Below, one piece after another: positions 17,159 to 26,456 of a DNA stretch of 64,000 nt. The DNA lies in contig CAZQWG010000006.1 in the NCBI GenBank assembly GCA_964596985.1, positions 1-64,000 on the forward strand. The letters are read 5' to 3'. How positions within the stretch are numbered: position 1 is the first letter of the stretch; the number at the start of each line of letters is the position of its first letter. The DNA is from GCA-020345945 sp964596985. Its GTDB lineage: Archaea > Thermoproteota > Bathyarchaeia > RBG-16-48-13 > GCA-020345945. The notes under the pieces were generated by a model that was not told the origin of the DNA, ran no database searches, and saw only the letters and a list, made by a program, of their open reading frames with translations. The translations under genes were made by a program, and so were the position numbers.

Positions 17159-17896
17159 TTGAGATCCAAGGATTTGGCTTTGATCGCGGTTTTTGCCGCC
17201 TTCTATCCTATCATCCAGTTGATGAACATAGGGGTTCCCATTATCGGGGGACCCGGTATCATCAGTCTCGCTGTAATTCTGGGACCGATCAACGGTCTCA
17301 TTCTGGGGCCTGTGAACGGATCGATCGCTACTGCTATAGGCGTCACTATTGGGATGGCTTCTGGAATCGGTACCTCGTTCAGTCCGTTGGTTGTGTTGAA
17401 CCGTTCTCTAGGCGCCGCTGAGGCAGGAATCCTGGTAAAGAAAAGAATTCCATTCCCCGGAAGCCAGAAGAAGGAGTTATCCGGTTGGGTAGCTGCCGCA
17501 TTGACTCTGATTGTTGTTTCCCCACTCTACTACCTGTTCCCGTCGGGTCGTGGTTTCCCTCTATACCCACTTTTCCATTTGACCGGAGCGTTAGCCGCGT
17601 TTCTCCTAGATGGAAGGGCTTCCGATTTCATCTCCAGCCACAATCGGATGAGAGTGGCTCTTGGAGTCGCGATAGCTGGCTACTGCGGTGTTCTAGCTGA
17701 TCACGCATTAGGCAACATAATATTCATCGTCGTCATAGGCTGGCAGCCGCTGGAATACTCAGAAATTCTGAGATACATTTTCCCTTTTGCTGTTGCTGAG
17801 AGAATCACACTTGCGATCCTGACAACACTGCTCGGTACTCCAGTCTTACTGGCGACGAGAAAGCTCGGGATCGGGCTTCAAGAACAACCCACATGA
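17159..17896 (+). CDS. ECF transporter S-component-like membrane protein
   Basis: A 245-residue integral membrane protein with about six segments. The pattern GPINGLILGPVNGSIATAIG resembles the substrate-specific S component of energy-coupling-factor vitamin transporters. The start is a TTG with no better alternative. It lies 12 bases before the nucleotidyltransferase pair in the same direction. No ECF ATPase or T component is adjacent, so a shared module elsewhere would be needed. The ligand is unknown. Confidence 0.65.
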   Translation: MRSKDLALIAVFAAFYPIIQLMNIGVPIIGGPGIISLAVILGPINGLILGPVNGSIATAIGVTIGMASGIGTSFSPLVVLNRSLGAAEAGILVKKRIPFPGSQKKELSGWVAAALTLIVVSPLYYLFPSGRGFPLYPLFHLTGALAAFLLDGRASDFISSHNRMRVALGVAIAGYCGVLADHALGNIIFIVVIGWQPLEYSEILRYIFPFAVAERITLAILTTLLGTPVLLATRKLGIGLQEQPT

Positions 17897-17908
17897 GGAA
17901 TCATCTCA

Positions 17909-18916
17909 TTGCAGAGGGCGAGAGAAGGAGATTTCCTCGAAACCTATGGGGGATTGATATTCGATGTTAAAGGGTTTATGCATCCTCCTGAACATGTAAT
18001 TGCTTTTCTAAGATACTACCCCGACTCGTCGGGTATAAGAACAAGGAAAGGAGTCAGGTATCAGAAGATATACGCACTTGAGGCCCGCCGTAACTTCCTT
18101 CAAGAGAAGTTCCCGGAGTTCCTACGCTACGACAATGTGTTCGGGAGGACTATGAGCGAGGTTCCTATTTCTAGAATCAAAACCCATTACGAACCTTATG
18201 TCTACTTGCAGCGTCTTAAGGAAAGGCGTGACTTAGACCCGGTTGAACAGGACGCAGTCGACTTCGCTGACGAACTGAGAAGGGAAGCCAAGATCCCAAA
18301 GGAGGGAATCGGGGTCACAGGTTCGATCTTGATTCAACTTCATGGAGTAACCTCCGATATTGATTTGGTCTGTTATGGATCAAGAGAGGCGAGGCGAGTC
18401 TACTCCGCTTTGAAAAGGCTTCTCAAGGATGATAGTAGTGCAGCTAAGCCTTATACTGAGATTGGGTTACGAAAACTGTTCACATTTCGAAAGAATGACA
18501 CCGAATTGTCCTACCCGGACTTTTTGAGGGTTGAGACACAGAAGATACTTCAAGGAACCTACCGAGGACGTGACTACTACGTAAGATTACTGAAAGACTG
18601 GGGTGAGTATCCATACAAATACGGAGAGTTAAGGTACACACCACTGGGTCGTACGGAGATAACCGCTATCATCTCGGACGATTCGGAGAGTATCTTCACC
18701 CCTTGCCGATATTCGATAAGAGAGGTTCAAACTACTGGCGGTCTCGAATTCCCGGTCAAGGAGATCACCTCGTACCGAGGAAGATTCTGCGAACAAGCCA
18801 AGAAAGATGACACCGTAATGGCGGCAGGTGAGATCGAGCAAGTGATGAAAGGGTCGAAGACCCACTATCAAATAATTCTGGGAAGTAGTAAAGAAGACTT
18901 CTTGAAAGTGATCTAA
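17909..18916 (+). CDS. archaeal nucleotidyltransferase-like protein, copy 1
   Basis: A 335-residue protein with a Pol-beta-type nucleotidyltransferase core: IGVTGSILIQLHGVTSDIDLVCYG gives the G-S motif and the metal-binding DxD pair. It resembles the archaeal family annotated only as predicted nucleotidyltransferase (COG1665-like). The TTG start follows the ECF-like gene closely. A paralogue follows 2 bases after its stop. The substrate (RNA end, protein or small molecule) is unknown. Confidence 0.7.
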   Translation: MQRAREGDFLETYGGLIFDVKGFMHPPEHVIAFLRYYPDSSGIRTRKGVRYQKIYALEARRNFLQEKFPEFLRYDNVFGRTMSEVPISRIKTHYEPYVYLQRLKERRDLDPVEQDAVDFADELRREAKIPKEGIGVTGSILIQLHGVTSDIDLVCYGSREARRVYSALKRLLKDDSSAAKPYTEIGLRKLFTFRKNDTELSYPDFLRVETQKILQGTYRGRDYYVRLLKDWGEYPYKYGELRYTPLGRTEITAIISDDSESIFTPCRYSIREVQTTGGLEFPVKEITSYRGRFCEQAKKDDTVMAAGEIEQVMKGSKTHYQIILGSSKEDFLKVI

Positions 18917-18918
18917 CC

Positions 18919-19971
18919 TTGCCCAGAGGATTCAGAGATCGAGACTATATCGAGACAAGGGAAAGTCTCTTCTTCTGTGTGGTCGGCGGTCTCCACCCCA
19001 AGAGTAGGGTCATATCGTATCTGAAGTATCTTCCGCATCATTCGGGAAAATGGGGGCGGAACGGAAGAAGATTCAAGCGGGTTCTGAAGAACTATACGAT
19101 CCCCGCACTCACTGACACCCTAACTCTTCTGGAAAATGAGTACCCTGACTACCTTTTCTACAGTGCCCCGTTCAAGATAAAAATGTCAGGCGTTCCTGTC
19201 GGAAGTATTCGTCAGCACTATCTCCCTGAGACTCGACTCCAAGATCTTCTGAGAGAGAAGAAACTCGGTATTCTAGAGGAGAAACTTGTCTCTCTCATTG
19301 AACTTCTTTCTCAGGGAAGCGGAGTCGAGAAAGAAGCGTTCGGGGTGACGGGTTCGATACTTCTCGGCATCCATCAAACGCAGTTCTCAGACCTTGACGT
19401 TCTCGTATACGGGAGAAAGAGTTCCCTCCGAGTCAAGAGAACCTTACTCTCAATGTTCGACGACAACTCCTCTGAAGTCGGCAGGCTCTCAGGTCAGAGT
19501 CTAATTGACTGGTGCAAGAGCAAAGTCACGCTATACCCCATGAATCATCAGGAGGCAAGAGAACTCTACCGAAGAAAATGGAACCGTGGGCTATTCCAGT
19601 CGACCCTATTCTCTGTTCACCCTGTCTTAACGGATTCTGAACAACTCGAACAATACGGTGATCGATGGTTCAACCCATTAGGCTCTGCAATAATCGAGGC
19701 AGAAGTATCATCAACTAGTGAAGCCTTGTTCCTCCCTTCAATATATGAAGTAAACAATGTTCGGATTCTTGAAGGGTTGAAAGTCGAAGATCTCAGAGAG
19801 GTCTGCTCCTATGAAGGTATCTACTCAGACATTCTTGAAGTAGACGAGAAACTGATAGCCAAGGGAAAGCTTGAGCATGTAAGGGACAGAAGGGACGGCA
19901 GGGAGTATCACAGGCTTTTAATCGGTGGACCCGAATCCAGAGGAATGAACTATGTTAAACCCGTGAGCTAG
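18919..19971 (+). CDS. archaeal nucleotidyltransferase-like protein, copy 2
   Basis: A 350-residue paralogue of the preceding gene. It shares the N-terminal block (SRVISYLKYLPHHSGKWGR versus the equivalent YYPDSSG region), the core FGVTGSILLGIHQTQFSDLD (G-S plus D-x-D) and a C-terminal NPLGSAIIEAEV region. The TTG start lies 2 bases after the previous stop, so the two are co-translated and may form a heterodimer. The active-site aspartates are kept in both, so neither looks like a dead copy. Confidence 0.7.
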   Translation: MPRGFRDRDYIETRESLFFCVVGGLHPKSRVISYLKYLPHHSGKWGRNGRRFKRVLKNYTIPALTDTLTLLENEYPDYLFYSAPFKIKMSGVPVGSIRQHYLPETRLQDLLREKKLGILEEKLVSLIELLSQGSGVEKEAFGVTGSILLGIHQTQFSDLDVLVYGRKSSLRVKRTLLSMFDDNSSEVGRLSGQSLIDWCKSKVTLYPMNHQEARELYRRKWNRGLFQSTLFSVHPVLTDSEQLEQYGDRWFNPLGSAIIEAEVSSTSEALFLPSIYEVNNVRILEGLKVEDLREVCSYEGIYSDILEVDEKLIAKGKLEHVRDRRDGREYHRLLIGGPESRGMNYVKPVS

Positions 19972-20141
19972 TGTATACTACTTCAACGCCAATCGAATGA
20001 TTCTTACCTTCGCCGCAATTCGGCATATCCCCCAGGTTCGGTTAGGCACCGTGGTTCCAAATCAATAATATAAGGAATAGACTTGCTGCGAATATTGCAG
20101 AATCCGCAGAAGGATATCGCCTGCAACAGGAACCGATTAGG

Positions 20142-21293
20142 GTGAGAATAGTGGATGTCAAAGAGTTGAGGAAACAGTTCCCGATAACTGAGGACTGTGT
20201 ATACTTCAATACAGGCTGGTCTGGGCCTTCACCGACACCCGTTGTCGAAGCGATGGTGAACACTCTCAAGCGAGAAGCACTCCTAGGGCCAGCATCAAAG
20301 AGTTTCTTGGCGGAGATCGAGGAAGAGATAGCCCGTCTACGGAAAGAACTAGGAGACCTTATCGGTGCAACCAAAGAGGAGATCGCATTAACCCACTGCA
20401 CTGGAGATGGTCTCAATATCGTCTACAACGGGATAGACTGGCGAAAAGGAGACAAAATAGTAACTACAACCCTCGAACATGCCGCAAGCATTCTACCCAT
20501 ATTACGTCTTAAGAAATACGTTGGAGTAGATATAGCAAAAGTTGAACATAATTCGGATGGTCTCTTCGATCCAAGCGACTTTGAGAAGGCAATAGATGAG
20601 AGAACAAGGCTAGTGACAATAAGCCATGTAACCTATATGCTTGGGACTATCCTGCCTGTAAAGGAAGTCGTCAAGATAGCCCATGAACAAGGTGTACCGG
20701 TTCTTCTTGACTTGGCACAGTCTGTTGGGTGCATCCGTTTCAATCTCAAGGAACTCGACTGCGACTTCGCGGCTGCACGAGGTGGAAAATGGCTTCTAGG
20801 TCCGGGAGGTATCGGCTTCCTCTATGTTGCCAAAGAACGGCTGGAAGACCTGAATGTGGCATCGATAGGCTACCAAGGTGCTCAACCGAGCAATGCCGAC
20901 TATACTTGTCGTCCTGATGCTAGTCGGTTTGAGATATCAGAGCCGAACGCGGCACTTAACGTAGGACTACGTAGAGCCGTGAAGTATCATGTCGATATTG
21001 GAAGGACGGCAATAGAGGAACGAGTCAGAAGTCTGACCGGTTACCTGATCGAGAAAGCAGATTCAATCCCTAAAATCAAGGTTCTTGGAACCTGGAATAC
21101 GAATCTAAAGAACGGGCTTGTCTCACTGGAAGTAGAGCGCCAAGACGCCTCCGCATTAGTACCTATGCTCGAGGCCAAACATAAAATCGTGACAAGGGCG
21201 ATCACAAAACTCAACGCTGCAAGAGTCTCATTACATTTCTTTAATACCGGGGAAGAAGTCGACGCCTTGACAAGTGTGCTGAAAAGCTTGTGA
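20142..21293 (+). CDS. class V aminotransferase / cysteine desulfurase-like PLP enzyme
   Basis: A 383-residue fold-type I PLP protein. It opens FPITEDCVYFNTGWSGPSP, has LEHAAS and LLDLAQSVG, and the PLP lysine in RGGKWLLGPGGIGF. This subgroup includes isopenicillin-N-epimerase-like and cysteine-desulfurase-like proteins. The C-terminal part lacks an obvious reactive cysteine loop of NifS/SufS type, so a desulfurase role is not assured. The GTG start is preceded by AGG; a second GTG lies 9 bases on. Confidence 0.8.
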   Translation: MRIVDVKELRKQFPITEDCVYFNTGWSGPSPTPVVEAMVNTLKREALLGPASKSFLAEIEEEIARLRKELGDLIGATKEEIALTHCTGDGLNIVYNGIDWRKGDKIVTTTLEHAASILPILRLKKYVGVDIAKVEHNSDGLFDPSDFEKAIDERTRLVTISHVTYMLGTILPVKEVVKIAHEQGVPVLLDLAQSVGCIRFNLKELDCDFAAARGGKWLLGPGGIGFLYVAKERLEDLNVASIGYQGAQPSNADYTCRPDASRFEISEPNAALNVGLRRAVKYHVDIGRTAIEERVRSLTGYLIEKADSIPKIKVLGTWNTNLKNGLVSLEVERQDASALVPMLEAKHKIVTRAITKLNAARVSLHFFNTGEEVDALTSVLKSL

Positions 21294-21462
21294 CTAGATC
21301 CGAATAAACCTCCCCGCAGAGTTGAAAGGCAAAATGTGTACGTGCCTATATGGAATCCCGACTCTTACTCAGAAGATGAACTGAAGCAGATTAATACCAT
21401 TATGTCATTCGCCTACACTATCTGAGAAATAGCGGCTTATTCCACCAGGGTCAGGAGGAGCG

Positions 21463-22650
21463 CTAAGATAGAAGTGTCCGGGATATCTTCAGAGCAAAGG
21501 TTGGGTGTGAAAGGAATATCGTAGCCACTCGTGCAATATCGAATCCGTTTGCCAGATCCACGATATCTCTTCCGGATAAGAGACTGCTCAGTTCCACGAG
21601 TTCTTCATCGGTCAAGGCTTCAATCGCGCTCAGGGCTTTTCCACTATCCCTTATTCGTCTGCCCCAAGGATTTTCGTACTTACTCCAGTATCCATTCAGT
21701 CTGTTCTTGCTTGTATCGTTCTCGGCTATAGCCTCTGCCATGAAGCTTCCTGCAAGCTTTCCACCTTCGAGACTTGAGTGGATCCCTCCGCCTGTGAGTG
21801 GAATCACTTGCCCTGAAGCGTCACCACATACGAGTAGGTTATCGTCCACGGCATCTGTAATCTGACCACAGGTCGGGACAGGTGCAGCGGCAACATTCAG
21901 TATCTGGGCTTTCTCAAACATATCCGGGTGTTTCTCGATGAATCTATCTAAATATGCTCTGGCTGGTTTTCCCTTGACCCCGATTCCTACGTTTGCGGTT
22001 GTTTCGCCTGTCGGAAAGATCCATAGGTATCCGAGTGGGGCGACGTTTTGACCAACGTAAACCCTTAAGATGCCTTCTTCGAATCCCTTGCAGTTCGCCA
22101 TCTTGTACTGTATACAAGGAATTACTGGTCTAGGAGAGATCCCGAGTGCGTCTTTAAGAACTGCAGAATTGACCCCGTCACAGCCTATGACTGCTTTTGA
22201 ATTAACTCTCCTGATCTTTCCTTGTTTTCTAAAGGTTACTCCAGATATCTTTCCTTCTCTACGGATGACAGATTTCACTTCGCTGTTCATCCAAATTGTT
22301 ACGTCTTCCGTGGCTGCCGTTTCAGCAAGAATCCTGAGAAAAAACGGTTTGTCGATGATATGCCCTTCACGGTATCCTGTTTCTCCTGCGAGAAGCTTGA
22401 TCCCTTTTTCTTCATTCGGGGAATAGATATGACATCCTTTGGCCTTGCTCAGTATTATCTTCCTTCTTTCTGAGGACCGTATTCCCGCTGTCTGTAATGT
22501 CTGGTCTGAGACAGCTTCTCCGCACGGCTTCAGTCCAAAACCATTCTCCTTCTCGAGTAGGAGAACCTTTGCTCCCTTCTTGGAAGCTTCACGGGCAGCC
22601 ATCAATCCTGCTGGTCCTGCCCCTACAACCACTATGTCAAATTCTTCCAT
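21463..22650 (-). CDS. geranylgeranyl reductase family flavoprotein
   Basis: A 395-residue FAD protein. The N-terminal Rossmann motif is VVVGAGPAGLMAAREASKKG, followed by LKPCGEAVS (family-typical PCGE), YLWIFPTGETTANVG and the FAD-binding GDASGQVIPLTGGGI. These enzymes saturate the isoprenoid chains of archaeal membrane lipids. The gene is alone between convergent or spaced neighbours. A quinone-related oxidoreductase role is a less likely alternative. Confidence 0.88.
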   Translation of the reverse strand: MEEFDIVVVGAGPAGLMAAREASKKGAKVLLLEKENGFGLKPCGEAVSDQTLQTAGIRSSERRKIILSKAKGCHIYSPNEEKGIKLLAGETGYREGHIIDKPFFLRILAETAATEDVTIWMNSEVKSVIRREGKISGVTFRKQGKIRRVNSKAVIGCDGVNSAVLKDALGISPRPVIPCIQYKMANCKGFEEGILRVYVGQNVAPLGYLWIFPTGETTANVGIGVKGKPARAYLDRFIEKHPDMFEKAQILNVAAAPVPTCGQITDAVDDNLLVCGDASGQVIPLTGGGIHSSLEGGKLAGSFMAEAIAENDTSKNRLNGYWSKYENPWGRRIRDSGKALSAIEALTDEELVELSSLLSGRDIVDLANGFDIARVATIFLSHPTFALKISRTLLS

Positions 22651-22826
22651 CGAGCTTCCCAGCTCTGTATGCTCATTTTAGAAGGCTTCAATACGATTTT
22701 CGATTAAAAACTTTTCTTGAGAAGCCTGTCAGTCGAACCAAGCTCTCCACAACTCTATGCTTCATTGACCTAAAACATTCGTGAGCCGAGGCATAATGAG
22801 GTGAATTCGAATGGCGGGGGTGAGCG

Positions 22827-23498
22827 TCACTCTGGTAGAGTTACTCCTGGCCTCCTCCCAGTTCTCTTCTCGATTTCATCATACGGAATTGTGTCGCAGC
22901 GTCCTAGTAGGTGAGCGATGAGCTGGGCTTTGGCGGACTCTTCAAGCATAATGTTAAGGCTTGCTGCACGTTCGATCGTCCGTCCCACAGTTATAACCCC
23001 GTGATGCTTGATCATCACTGCGTTACCGTCGCCGAGCGTCTTGATGGCATCTTCAGCAAGCTCCTCGGTTCCCGGAAAATGCCAACCAGCAATCGGCACT
23101 CCCATCATTGCACCCATATAGACCGGGACTATGGGTATCCCTGCGGCACCGAATCCGACCAACGTGGTCGCGTGAGTATGCACAACGCCCCCCACATCTG
23201 GTCTTACCTTGTAGATCCCTGTGTGAAACGGGGTTTCGACTGAAGGCTTCAACGTGCCCTTGAGGACCTCTCTCGTCTCGTAATTCATAAGAAGGAAGTG
23301 GTCTTTCTGCAGCTCCCTAAATCTGAAACCGGACGGCTTGATCAGACAAGTCTTCGTACCATGAATCTTTGCGCTAATATTTCCTGCCGATCCTCTGACC
23401 AGACCATCCTCCCACAATTCCCTGGCAACCTTTAGCAGTCTGTCTCTGAGATTGTCTTCAATCATTTCAGCATTCATTTCATCTACACTTTTGGACAT
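22827..23498 (-). CDS. class II aldolase/adducin family protein
   Basis: A 223-residue zinc-dependent aldolase of the L-fuculose-phosphate type. SAGNISAKI and KPSGF bind phosphate. HTHATTL and, near residue 165, KHHGVITVG supply metal histidines. A glutamate in TPFHTGIY context is the likely catalytic acid region. A clear ribosome site precedes ATG 23498. The substrate may be a phosphorylated ketose or deoxysugar; no sugar operon surrounds it. Confidence 0.85.
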   Translation of the reverse strand: MSKSVDEMNAEMIEDNLRDRLLKVARELWEDGLVRGSAGNISAKIHGTKTCLIKPSGFRFRELQKDHFLLMNYETREVLKGTLKPSVETPFHTGIYKVRPDVGGVVHTHATTLVGFGAAGIPIVPVYMGAMMGVPIAGWHFPGTEELAEDAIKTLGDGNAVMIKHHGVITVGRTIERAASLNIMLEESAKAQLIAHLLGRCDTIPYDEIEKRTGRRPGVTLPE

Positions 23499-23753
23499 AT
23501 CCCAACCTCTGTCTGCCTAACATAAAAGCCTTGGATCAGTGAAGTTATTGATTGCGTAACGCATGAAGCTGGTTTCAAACAAGGGAATTCCCTCTTTTCA
23601 TGATCTGTTATTCTTCGGCCAGTCTTGAGATGCATGACGATATTGCGGTATGGTAGAACTCAAAGTACTCCGGAATACTCAGAATGCTTTTCAAAAAGCA
23701 CGGAGAAAATGTTTGGATGTGCCTAGTCGGGGGGACTCGGAGGAGGTTCGTGG

Positions 23754-24368
23754 TTGAGGTTTTCTCGTAGGGTGGTAAATAGTGGGAACCTGCTCTCTTT
23801 GGATTTGGTTCTTCAATATCTCTCTCGGAAAATCTGGAAATACATGGACGATACGAAAATCGTTTCCCTTCTAGATCTCGGATGTGGCTTCGGTTTCCAC
23901 ATCCCATTCCCACGAGCCGACTACAAAATAGGCCTTGATATCCACGAACCGTCTCTAAAACACGCCAAGAAAAGATACGATGACGTCATACTCGCCGACG
24001 TAAGAACACTCCCAATCAGATTAGAATCCGTTGATAGAGTCTCGTTGATGGAGGTGATCGAACACCTTGACAAAGACTGCGGAGAGAATCTTCTCAGCTA
24101 TCTCTCACGATCGGTCGTTCTCTTGACCACCCCGTTGGACTACCATTCTTGGAGATTCTGGTGTCAAATCAAACGAGACCCTAGGCACAGACATCTCTCT
24201 CACTGGACGTGCAAGAACCTGGAAAGGCTCGGATTGAAAACATATGTGATGAGATTCGACCTCGTTAGACGGCTGATATTTCAAACAAGGGGAATAGTAG
24301 TCGCTCAATCAAGGGAGCTATTCCCCAATAAATCCGAGAGGAAGCCTACAACCCGAGCGAATCCGTGA
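23754..24368 (+). CDS. class I SAM-dependent methyltransferase
   Basis: A 204-residue methyltransferase with motif I LLDLGCGFGFH, an acidic motif II (IGLDIHEPS), ADVRTLPI (motif III) and MEVIEHLDK (motif IV), the type 11 pattern. The TTG start follows GGAGGAGG with about 7 bases spacing. The C-terminus is short and basic. The substrate is unknown, and it has no operon partner. Confidence 0.78.
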   Translation: MRFSRRVVNSGNLLSLDLVLQYLSRKIWKYMDDTKIVSLLDLGCGFGFHIPFPRADYKIGLDIHEPSLKHAKKRYDDVILADVRTLPIRLESVDRVSLMEVIEHLDKDCGENLLSYLSRSVVLLTTPLDYHSWRFWCQIKRDPRHRHLSHWTCKNLERLGLKTYVMRFDLVRRLIFQTRGIVVAQSRELFPNKSERKPTTRANP

Positions 24369-24469
24369 CCGACTCCTGGGTCACGGTATCCCCCCTCTAC
24401 CTTTGATTCTTTCTGTGTCTACGCCGCTCTCATGACGAGGAGAAATAAACCATCGTATCGCTATTCGCC

Positions 24470-25396
24470 TTATTCGCTCAGGAGGATCTCTTTCAAATGG
24501 GCTTGGTACGGTCCGAGTTTTCCACCGTAGTTCGCGGCAGTCACCTGAACAACGCCTTCGACATTGCAGGCAGCCGTAATTCCGTCTCTCATCGCTTTCT
24601 TGATAGAGTCAAGGTTCAACCCGTTGATGACAATTTCGTACGCGCTTCCTATTCCTTTTTTCATCTTCGTCTCAGAGACCTGATCTCTAATTGTCGGGCA
24701 GAACAGGTGGTTGGTGGAGGCAGGGAGCTTATACTTGAGAGAACCAACCTTCGAGCCGGAACGACAGATCCCCCCAGGAAAAGTCAAGACCGCCCCGATC
24801 GTGCCTTCTCTGATAGCGTCTGCTGCAGCCTCAGCCGCCGCCAATCCGCTTTTCTGGTCTTTGGACAGGATGATGAAGTTTCCTCCCGCTACGCCTCTCT
24901 TCACCCCGAATCCGTCTTCGATCTGGAACTCTCCCTCCATCACAGGGATTCGATACACTACCCTCTCTCCTATCTTGTCTCTACTCTGAAATCCGTCTCC
25001 GAAGATGCTGAGGCTTTTTCCGACCTTCAAATGCTTCTTCGCGTTTTCCAAGGCGTTGAAGGCCGCTGTTGTCGGGCAGGTCATCACGCACTGCCCTATT
25101 CTGGTGACCAGTTGACCCTTCAGCATGTATCCCCTACGATGATAGATCTGCACGATAACCCCCGGTCTTCCGTCAGGGGTCTCCGATGATGGGACGGTCT
25201 TCTCGATTCCTGCCTCTGCCGGTGACATTATTATCGAGACAGCAAATCCGGTGACGAGAGATGCGGAGGTCATTGCCCATTTCTCGTTCTCAGCCGTTAT
25301 CAGTACCCTGCTCATAAGCATCGGGAACATTTCTGCAAATGTGTCTTCGATCAATACATCTTGAAAGGAAAAACTCTCCTCTTTGGTCAACGTCAT
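24470..25396 (-). CDS. ftr: formylmethanofuran:tetrahydromethanopterin formyltransferase
   Basis: A 308-residue Ftr, which moves the formyl group from formylmethanofuran to H4MPT in the cytosol, step two of the archaeal methyl branch. Diagnostic stretches are IEDTFAEMFPM, SIIMSPAEAGIEK, ETPDGRPGVIVQIYH, GQCVMTCPTTAAF, PVMEGEFQIEDGFG and FPGGICRSGSKVGS. It carries about 12 extra N-terminal residues. ATG 25396 follows AGGAAGTGA. It is divergent from mtd across 204 bases, so the two C1 genes share a control region. Confidence 0.95.
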   Translation of the reverse strand: MTLTKEESFSFQDVLIEDTFAEMFPMLMSRVLITAENEKWAMTSASLVTGFAVSIIMSPAEAGIEKTVPSSETPDGRPGVIVQIYHRRGYMLKGQLVTRIGQCVMTCPTTAAFNALENAKKHLKVGKSLSIFGDGFQSRDKIGERVVYRIPVMEGEFQIEDGFGVKRGVAGGNFIILSKDQKSGLAAAEAAADAIREGTIGAVLTFPGGICRSGSKVGSLKYKLPASTNHLFCPTIRDQVSETKMKKGIGSAYEIVINGLNLDSIKKAMRDGITAACNVEGVVQVTAANYGGKLGPYQAHLKEILLSE

Positions 25397-25441
25397 TTCA
25401 CTTCCTTTTGATGATCGAGCCTATAGTAACCATCTTATGCA

Positions 25442-25454
25442 CTTTTAATAAAAG
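25442..25454 (-). promoter_or_regulatory. TATA-like box of ftr
   Basis: On the minus strand CTTTTATTAAAAG lies about 50 bases ahead of the ftr ATG, within a symmetric AT-rich stretch. Confidence 0.45.
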
Positions 25455-25515
25455 CGTTCAGTATCGAGCATACGCCACGCGTGTTGAATGATGTATCCTG
25501 AGCGAATTAAATCTG

Positions 25516-25523
25516 TATAAAAA
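25516..25523 (+). promoter_or_regulatory. TATA box of mtd
   Basis: TATAAAAA lies 85 bases before the mtd ATG. Transcription from it would give a leader of roughly 60 bases ending in the AGGTGAGTAGGG ribosome site. Confidence 0.5.
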
Positions 25524-25600
25524 CACGTTTCTTGTACCCTTGGCTCACGCGAAATCGTTATAGACTTCATTGACAGGAAGACTGGTTCAGGTGAGTAGGG

Positions 25601-26449
25601 ATGTCGGAAAGAGTTCGATTGGGTATTGTGAAACTTGGTGCCATAGGCGTCTCATCCTTGATTGAGTTCACGTTAGATGAGAGAGCGGATAGGGAAGATA
25701 TCGACGTCAGGGTAGTCGGGTCCGGAGCGAAGCTGGGAGAGACTGAGGGAAAAGAAGCGGCGACCAGGCTCCTTGAATTCAGACCTCATGTCGCTCTCGT
25801 TGTAAGCGCTAACGCCAAACTCCCTGGTCCTACCTCGGCAAGGAAGATTCTGTTTGATAAGGGGGTTCCGGTAATCGTTGTTTCCGATGGACCTACGAAG
25901 AAGATCGTCGACGACCTGAAGAAAGATGGATTCGGCTACTTGATAATCGAATCAGACGCGATGATCGGGGCGAGAAGGGAATTCCTGGACCCTGTCGAGA
26001 TGGTCTGGTACAACTCAATCATTGCGAAGGTACTGGCAGGAACAGGTGTCTTCAATGTAATAATCAAGGAAGTCGACAAGGTAGTCGAGCAACTCAAGTC
26101 TTCTAAGAAACCCACTTTACCACAGATTGTCATCGATAGGTATTCGGCTTCCGAGGCAGCTGGATATCAGAATCTTTACGCGTCTTCTAAGGCCATAGCA
26201 GCCTACGAGATGTCACGAATCGTGGGGAAGCTGACCACGGAAGGCTGTTTCGTTGAGAAGGACTGGCAGAAATATACGCGGTTAGTGTCGGCGGCTCATG
26301 AAGTCATGCGTCAAGCAGGAATTCTTGTAGAAGAAGCCCGAGAAATAGAGAAATCAGGCGACACTGTTCTTAGAACCCCGCATGCCCGAGACGGCGATCG
26401 ACGGCAGAAGAGAAATCTGATTGAAAAACCGAAGAAGCTGCCGAGTTGA
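25601..26449 (+). CDS. mtd: F420-dependent methylene-H4MPT dehydrogenase
   Basis: A 282-residue Mtd, the reversible F420-dependent oxidation of methylene- to methenyl-H4MPT. Hallmarks are GIVKLGAIGVSS, LDERADREDIDVRVVGSGAK, FRPHVALVVSANAKLPGPT, VVSDGPTKK and FGYLIIESDAMIGARREFLD. The C-terminus has a charged tail (GDRRQKRNLIEKPKK) that looks longer than usual. An AGGTGAG ribosome site precedes the ATG. The next gene, fwdD, starts 7 bases after the stop. Confidence 0.96.
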   Translation: MSERVRLGIVKLGAIGVSSLIEFTLDERADREDIDVRVVGSGAKLGETEGKEAATRLLEFRPHVALVVSANAKLPGPTSARKILFDKGVPVIVVSDGPTKKIVDDLKKDGFGYLIIESDAMIGARREFLDPVEMVWYNSIIAKVLAGTGVFNVIIKEVDKVVEQLKSSKKPTLPQIVIDRYSASEAAGYQNLYASSKAIAAYEMSRIVGKLTTEGCFVEKDWQKYTRLVSAAHEVMRQAGILVEEAREIEKSGDTVLRTPHARDGDRRQKRNLIEKPKKLPS

Positions 26450-26456
26450 TACCCGG

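Noticed and set aside
24470..25396. Methenyl-H4MPT cyclohydrolase (mch)
   Set aside because: The motifs (IEDTFAEMFPM, SIIMSPAEAGIEK, ETPDGRPGVIVQIYH, GGICRSGSKVGS) are those of the formyltransferase Ftr, not of Mch.
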